DNA from: Roseomonas haemaphysalidis
GTDB lineage: Bacteria; Pseudomonadota; Alphaproteobacteria; Acetobacterales; Acetobacteraceae
DNA length: 64,000 bases
Assembly: GCF_017355405.1 (NCBI RefSeq)
Contig: NZ_CP061177.1
Coordinates: 1,054,001 to 1,118,000, forward strand
Direction of reading: 5' to 3'
The notes below the pieces were generated by a model that saw only the letters and a program-made list of their open reading frames with translations, was not told the origin of the DNA and ran no database searches. The position numbers and the translations under genes were made by a program. Position 1 is the first letter of the stretch. Each line of letters starts with the position of its first letter. Below are positions 58,446 to 64,000 of this stretch, one piece after another.

Positions 58446-58622
58446 GTCCAGGGGGCCGGGCCCCCCTGGAGCCGCCTTTCACGGCCGGAAAGGCGGGACG
58501 CGCGCGAAATCGCTTTCGCAACAACGTGCCAGGAACACCCCCGGGCCCCGCCGGCCCGGGGTGCGGGAGATCCCGTTCGCTGCCGGGGGAATGCGAGGGG
58601 GCAGCACCCCCGCAAGGGCCAC
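58446..58622. repeat. Hybrid paired element B3 (family C-like left arm, family B-like right arm)
   Basis: The left side has CCAGGGGG/CCCCCTGG (58448-58469), as in family C. The right side reads inward from GTGGCCCTTGCGGGGG with GCTGCCCCC and then CCCCCGGCAG, as in family B. A further perfect nine-base-stem hairpin (58539-58561) lies between. The arms do not match each other, unlike other copies. It lies between aapP and kup, both on the plus strand; the remainder of that 290-base gap shows nothing clear. Confidence 0.68.
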
Positions 58623-58699
58623 AGGTGCCCCCGGACGCCGCGCTCTTGCGCCCCAACCTCCCCCAAGCCTATGCGTGGCACCCCAGCAACACCGCAGCG

Positions 58700-60586
58700 A
58701 TGGCCGTGTCCCTTCAAGAATCCGCCCCTGATACCCGCCCGCTGACCCCTGCCCTGCTGCTGGGGGTGCTGGGCGTCGTGTTCGGCGACATCGGCACCAG
58801 CCCGCTCTACGCGCTGCGCGCCTCGCTGCTGCATTTCTCGGCCGACGGGCTGGAGCGGTGGGAGATCCTGGGCATCCTCAGCCTGATCTTCTGGTCGCTG
58901 ATCCTGGTGGTGACGGTCAAATACGTGCTGCTGGTGCTGCGCGCCGACAACAAGGGCGAGGGTGGCATCCTGGCGCTGATGGCCCTGGCCCAGCGCGTCG
59001 CGCGGTCGGACCGCTCCCGCCGCTTCGTGGTGCTGGCCGGCATCATCGGCGCCGCGCTGTTCTTCGGGGACGGCATCATCACCCCCGCCATCTCCGTGCT
59101 GTCGGCGGTGGAAGGGCTGAAGGTCATCTCGCCGGTCTTCGACCGCGCCATCATCCCGCTGTCGCTGGTCATCCTGGTGGCGCTGTTCCTGGTGCAGTAC
59201 CGCGGCACGCACGGGCTGGGAAAGGTCTTCGGCCCGATCACCGCGGTGTGGTTCGCCAGCCTCGGCATCCTCGGCCTGATCGAGGTGCTCAAGGAGCCGG
59301 AGGTGCTGGTGGCGCTCAGCCCGCACCACGCCATCACCTTCTGCGCCACCTACAAGCTGGCGGCCTTTATCGCGCTTGGCTCCGTGGTGCTGGCGGTGAC
59401 GGGGGCCGAGGCGCTGTATGCCGACATGGGGCATTTCGGCGCGCGCCCGATCCGCTTCGCCTGGCTGTGGTTCGTGCTGCCGTCGCTGACGCTGAACTAC
59501 CTGGGCCAGGGCGCCCTGCTGCTGTCCGACCCCACGGCGCTGGAAAACCCCTTCTACCTGCTGGCGCCGGAATGGCTGCGGCTGCCGCTGGTGGTGCTGG
59601 CCACGGCCGCCACCATCATCGCCAGCCAGGCGATGATCTCGGGCGCCTTCTCGATCGCGCGGCAATGCGTGCAGATGGGCTTCCTGCCGCGCCTCGTGGT
59701 GCACCACACCTCCGAGACCGAGGAGGGACAGATCTACATGCCGCAGATCAACTACGCCCTGCTGGTCGGCGTGGTGATCCTGGTGCTGGCCTTCCACAAC
59801 TCGGACAGCCTGGCCGCGGCCTACGGCATCGCGGTCACCGGCACCTTCATCTGCACCTCGGCGCTGGCCGGCATGGTGCTGCGGCGGCGCTTCGGCTGGT
59901 CGCTGCTCAGCGTCGCCGTGGTGATGGTGCCGCTGGCGCTGCTGGATGCCAGCTTCTTCATCGCCAACGTGCTGAAGGTGCCGGATGGCGGCTGGGTGCC
60001 GCTGGCGCTGGGCGCCGTGCTGTTCACCATGATGCTGACCTGGCGGCGCGGCCGCGACCTGCTGTTCGACCGCTTCCGGCAGGACAGCCTGCCGCTGAAG
60101 TCGTTTATCGCCCGCCTGCCGCAGTCGCGCACCATCCGGGTGCCGGGCATCGCCATCTTCATGACCGGGCAGGCCGACTACCTGCCCAACGCGCTGCTGC
60201 ACAACCTCAAGCACAACAAGGTGCTGCACGAGCGGGTGCTGTTCGTCACCGTGATCAACGAGGACGAGCCGCAGGCGGCCGAACGCCGCGAGGTCACCGA
60301 GATGGCGCCGGGCATCCACCGCGTCATCCTGCACTACGGCTTCCAGGAAAGCCCCAACATCCCCAAGGAACTGGAAGCGCTGCGCGAGCACGGCGTCGAT
60401 TTCGACCCGATGCAGGCCTCCTACTTCCTGGGCCGCGAAACGCTGGTGGCCGCCGCCGTGCCCAAGCTGTCCCGCTGGCAGCAGGCGATGTTTTCCGTGA
60501 TGAGCCGCAATGCCGTGCCCGCCACCGAATTCTTCCGCATCCCCAGCGACCGCGTGGTGGAGCTGGGCGTGCGGGTGGCGATCTAG
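58700..60586 (+). CDS. kup: Potassium transporter Kup
   Basis: Low-affinity potassium uptake protein, 628 residues, with about twelve transmembrane helices in the first 430 and a cytoplasmic domain after. Signatures: [16 protein letters not shown] near 24, [14 protein letters not shown] near 90, [20 protein letters not shown] near 115, [14 protein letters not shown] near 235, and [11 protein letters not shown] near 270. Length is standard. The ATG at 58700 is the first before the conserved start. The following glycosyltransferase frame begins five bases after its stop. Confidence 0.95.
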   Translation: MAVSLQESAPDTRPLTPALLLGVLGVVFGDIGTSPLYALRASLLHFSADGLERWEILGILSLIFWSLILVVTVKYVLLVLRADNKGEGGILALMALAQRVARSDRSRRFVVLAGIIGAALFFGDGIITPAISVLSAVEGLKVISPVFDRAIIPLSLVILVALFLVQYRGTHGLGKVFGPITAVWFASLGILGLIEVLKEPEVLVALSPHHAITFCATYKLAAFIALGSVVLAVTGAEALYADMGHFGARPIRFAWLWFVLPSLTLNYLGQGALLLSDPTALENPFYLLAPEWLRLPLVVLATAATIIASQAMISGAFSIARQCVQMGFLPRLVVHHTSETEEGQIYMPQINYALLVGVVILVLAFHNSDSLAAAYGIAVTGTFICTSALAGMVLRRRFGWSLLSVAVVMVPLALLDASFFIANVLKVPDGGWVPLALGAVLFTMMLTWRRGRDLLFDRFRQDSLPLKSFIARLPQSRTIRVPGIAIFMTGQADYLPNALLHNLKHNKVLHERVLFVTVINEDEPQAAERREVTEMAPGIHRVILHYGFQESPNIPKELEALREHGVDFDPMQASYFLGRETLVAAAVPKLSRWQQAMFSVMSRNAVPATEFFRIPSDRVVELGVRVAI

Positions 60587-60590
60587 CCGC

Positions 60591-61700
60591 TTGCGGGTTC
60601 TGCTCTGGTACTGGGGGCGGCGGGGCGGCGGCGCGCAGTTCGCCCTCAGCCTCGCCCGCGGCCTGGCGGCGGTGCCCGGCACCGAGGTCGCCCTGTCCAT
60701 CTCCCGCGAAGGCGACCTGGCGGCCGGGTTCGCTGCCCTTGGCCTGCCCTGCGACGCCGTTCCCACCTATTCCGGCGCGCCCGGCTTCCTGCTCGGCACC
60801 GCGCGGGTGCCTGGGCTGGCCCGCCGGCTGGCGCGGCAGGCGCGGGACTTTCGCGCCGATGTCGTGCTGTCCGCCATGCCGCATCTCTGGACGCCGCTGG
60901 TGGCCCCTGTTCTGAAGCGGGCCGGCATCGCCTTCGTGCCCGTGCTGCACGACGCGGCACCCCACCCCGGCGACCCGGCATTGCTGTGGCACTGGCGGCT
61001 GCGGCGGGAACTGGCCGCCGCGCGCGGTGCCGTGGTGCTGTCCGCCGCCGTGGAGCGGGCGATCCGCGCCGGGGCGCCGGCCCTTCCGCTGTTCCGCCAG
61101 CCGCTCGGCGCGCACCTGCCGGGGCCGGTGCCGGTGGGCGTGGAGGCCACCCATGACTTCCTATTCTTCGGCCGGGTGCGGGCCTACAAGGGGCTCGACC
61201 TGCTGCGCGACGCCTTCGCGCTGCTGCGCCAGACCCACCCCGCCGCCACCCTGCGCGTGGTGGGGGAAGGGGACATGGAACGCGCCGCCCCCGGCCTTTC
61301 CACCTTGCCGGGCGTGACCGTGGAGCCCCGCTGGGTCGCGGATGCCGCCATCCCGCCGCTGGTCGCCACCGCCCGCAGCTTGGTGCTGCCGTATCGCGAA
61401 GCCAGCCAGTCCGGCGTGCTGCCCATCGCGCTCGCCTGCGGCGTGCCGGTGGTGGCGACCCCGGTGGGCGGGCTGGCCGAGCAGGTGACGGACAACGAGA
61501 CCGGGCTGCTGGCCGCCGCCGCGACACCGGAGGCCCTGGCCGCCGCCATGGCGCGGATGCTGGACCCCGCCACCCGGGCGCGGCTGGCGCGCGGCGCGCT
61601 GCTGCGCGGGGCGGGGCTGGCGGATTGGCCGGCGCAGGCGGAAATGCTGCTGGGGGGGATCCGGCCCTGGCTGGGACTGGTGCAAAGGTCGGGGGAATGA
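60591..61700 (+). CDS. Family 4 glycosyltransferase, TTG start
   Basis: GT-B glycosyltransferase of 369 residues. The amino domain has RRGGGAQFALSLARGLA near 8-25 and a mid LHDAAPHPGDP. The carboxy domain has FFGRVRAYKGLDLLRDAFALL near 190 and the donor site YREASQSGVLPIALACGVP near 270. The start is TTG at 60591, five bases after the kup stop; no ATG or GTG lies close to the conserved beginning. The final residues QRSGE and the TGA are encoded by the left arm of repeat A7, so the element has replaced or extended the original 3' end. Probably acts in polysaccharide synthesis with the next gene and gmd. Confidence 0.83.
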   Translation: MRVLLWYWGRRGGGAQFALSLARGLAAVPGTEVALSISREGDLAAGFAALGLPCDAVPTYSGAPGFLLGTARVPGLARRLARQARDFRADVVLSAMPHLWTPLVAPVLKRAGIAFVPVLHDAAPHPGDPALLWHWRLRRELAAARGAVVLSAAVERAIRAGAPALPLFRQPLGAHLPGPVPVGVEATHDFLFFGRVRAYKGLDLLRDAFALLRQTHPAATLRVVGEGDMERAAPGLSTLPGVTVEPRWVADAAIPPLVATARSLVLPYREASQSGVLPIALACGVPVVATPVGGLAEQVTDNETGLLAAAATPEALAAAMARMLDPATRARLARGALLRGAGLADWPAQAEMLLGGIRPWLGLVQRSGE

Positions 61701-61829
61701 ATTCCCCCGAACCCCCTTCTTCTTTCTGTCTCATGTGCGGTTGCGGCCCTGGCGACCCGGCGCCTCAGGCACGACAGGAGTCCGACGAAAAAAAGATGGG
61801 GGTCTGGACGAATTCATTCCCCCGGCCTT
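61685..61829. repeat. Family A paired-arm element, copy A7, overlapping a coding end
   Basis: The left arm AAGGTCGGGGGAATGAATTC begins inside the glycosyltransferase gene and contains its TGA stop (61698-61700). It reads on into CCCCCTTCTTCTTTCTG. The right arm has GAAAAAAAGATGGGGG, then GAATTCATTCCCCC, then GGCCTT (61829). The centre is about 55 bases. It separates two co-directional glycosyltransferase genes. Confidence 0.85.
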
Positions 61830-61854
61830 TCCTTTCGCCGGAGATGCCGCCCCG

Positions 61855-63078
61855 ATGATCCGCCGCATCTGGACCCTGCTCCCCCGCAAGCTGCGCCGCG
61901 AGGCGCTGTTCGGCGGCATGGCGCTGCTGGCCCCGCGCATCGCGCGGCCGGAGCCGGATGGCGAGGGCGTGCTGGCCGTGGCGGGATATTTCACCGCCGC
62001 CACCGGGCTTGGCGCCGCCACGCGCCGGCTGGTGGCCGGGCTGCGCGCGGCGGGGCTGCAGCCGGCGGAGGCCGACCTCACCGGGCCATTGCGGCAGCGC
62101 GCCGGGCCGGGTGGCGCCGGGCCGCTGCAACCCGTGCCGGAAGGGCCGGGCACGCTGCTGGTGCATGTGAACGGGCCGATGCTGCCCTGGGCGCTGCGGG
62201 CGCTGGGCCGCCGCGCCGTGGCGGGCAAGCGCGTGATCGCCGTGTGGAACTGGGAGCTGCCGCTGCTGCCGGCCGACTGGCTCCGCGGCTTCCGCTGCTG
62301 CCATGAGATCTGGGTGGGCAGTGAGTTCGTGGCGGCGGCGGTGCGCGCCGCCCCCGGCGCGCCGCCGGTGCGGGTGGTGCCCTATCCCATCCTGCCGGCG
62401 CCGGCCCCGGCGGCGATGGGGCGCGACGAGTTCGGCCTGCCGGAGGCTGCCTTCGTGACGCTGGCGCTGTTCGACGCCACCTCGTCGCTCGCGCGCAAGA
62501 ACCCGCTGGGGGCGATCGCGGCGCATCACGCGGCCTTTGGCGACCGGGCCGACCGGGTGCTGGTGGTCAAGACGCATGCCACGGCCGATGCCGGCCCGGG
62601 CTGGGCCGCGGTGATGGCCGCCGCCGCCGCGCGCCCCAACGTGCGGGTGGTGGACGAGCACCTGTCCCGCCCCGCGCTGTGGGCGCTGATGGCGGCGTCC
62701 GACTGCCTGCTGTCGCTGCACCGGGCGGAGGGCTACGGCTTCGCGATGGCAGAGGCGATGCTGCTGGGGCGCGCCGTGGTGGCCACCGGCTGGTCCGGCA
62801 ACGTGGATTTCATGCACGGCCCCGGGGCCCACCCCGTGCCGTTCCGGCTGGTGCCGGCCGAGGACCCGCAGGAGATCTATGACCTGCCCGGCGCCCGCTG
62901 GGCGGAGCCGGACGGTGCCGCCGCCGCCGCCCTGCTGGCGCGGCTGGCCGGCCCGCCCCGGGCGCCGCACCCGCCGCCGGTCAGGTTTCCGCTACCGGAC
63001 TACCCGCGATTGCTGTATCGCCGCCCGCGGAACGCGGTGCCGGCCTCGCCAATGGCCCCGGCCGGTGCCATTGAGTAA
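61855..63078 (+). CDS. Glycosyltransferase, family 1/4 type
   Basis: Protein of 407 residues with a GT-B fold in the carboxy half: FDATSSLARKNPLGAIAAHH near 203-222, VLVVKTHAT, and the donor site LHRAEGYGFAMAEAMLLGRA near 285-304, followed by VVATGWSGNVDFM. The amino part has GYFTAATGLGAATRRLV near 42 (glycine-rich acceptor site) and VWNWELPLLPADW near 130. These features resemble mannosyl and other transferases beside gmd genes. The ATG at 61855 lies 25 bases after repeat A7. Sugar specificity unknown. Confidence 0.83.
   Translation: MIRRIWTLLPRKLRREALFGGMALLAPRIARPEPDGEGVLAVAGYFTAATGLGAATRRLVAGLRAAGLQPAEADLTGPLRQRAGPGGAGPLQPVPEGPGTLLVHVNGPMLPWALRALGRRAVAGKRVIAVWNWELPLLPADWLRGFRCCHEIWVGSEFVAAAVRAAPGAPPVRVVPYPILPAPAPAAMGRDEFGLPEAAFVTLALFDATSSLARKNPLGAIAAHHAAFGDRADRVLVVKTHATADAGPGWAAVMAAAAARPNVRVVDEHLSRPALWALMAASDCLLSLHRAEGYGFAMAEAMLLGRAVVATGWSGNVDFMHGPGAHPVPFRLVPAEDPQEIYDLPGARWAEPDGAAAAALLARLAGPPRAPHPPPVRFPLPDYPRLLYRRPRNAVPASPMAPAGAIE

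Positions 63079-64000
<922 letters not shown>

Overview
The window is very GC-rich with densely packed genes. The gene set (carotenoid ketolase and cyclase, LolA, AapJQMP-type transporter, GlnK-AmtB, rpsA-ihfB-lapA and rimP-nusA-ylxR-infB-rbfA-truB-rpsO clusters) points to an aerobic, pigmented alphaproteobacterium. The overall style suggests Acetobacteraceae close to Roseomonas; this is inference, since no rRNA gene is present. I see no phage genes, transposases, CRISPR arrays, tRNAs or rRNAs.

Layout. 1-1.4 kb: divergent carotenoid genes crtY (cut by the left edge) and crtW. 1.5-14.4 kb: a minus-strand block. Read in its direction of transcription it carries a YncE-like beta-propeller, entC, entE, a free-standing isochorismatase, a free-standing aryl carrier protein, an EntF-like NRPS, entA and an esterase, so it is a catecholate siderophore pathway. 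The NRPS adenylation domain reads as serine-specific, so the expected product is of the enterobactin type. A sugar-acid dehydratase and a small unknown gene follow. 14.5-20.7 kb: a dipeptidase, a methyltransferase, lolA, a glutamine-amidotransferase-like hydrolase, an SMP-30 lactonase, and an ADH-SDR pair. 20.9-27.2 kb: rpsA, then ihfB-lapA-pyrF-trpF-trpB-trpA. 27.5-30.8 kb: a UbiH-type hydroxylase divergent from glnK-amtB, which has a sigma-54-like promoter. 31-36.8 kb: pepN, a polar amino-acid ABC cassette without a binding protein, and a DUF4269 gene with no ordinary start codon. 36.8-42.1 kb: DUF2244, nth and two glycosyltransferases. 42.4-45.1 kb: a secreted alpha/beta hydrolase divergent from a small papain-like protein. 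45.4-53.5 kb: the rimP-to-rpsO translation cluster. 53.9-58.4 kb: aapJQMP. 58.7-64 kb: kup, two glycosyltransferases and gmd (cut by the right edge), which looks like surface-polysaccharide synthesis.

The most striking unexplained feature is at least 15 intergenic elements. Most consist of two inverted arms, each made of one or two short perfect hairpins followed by a T-rich or pyrimidine-rich tract, around an unrelated centre. They fall into four sequence families (called A, B, C and D here). They sit tight against gene ends, sometimes supplying the stop codon, and interrupt the siderophore block three times. Their layout fits two-way transcription terminators that have spread like non-autonomous mobile repeats; this is an inference from sequence only.
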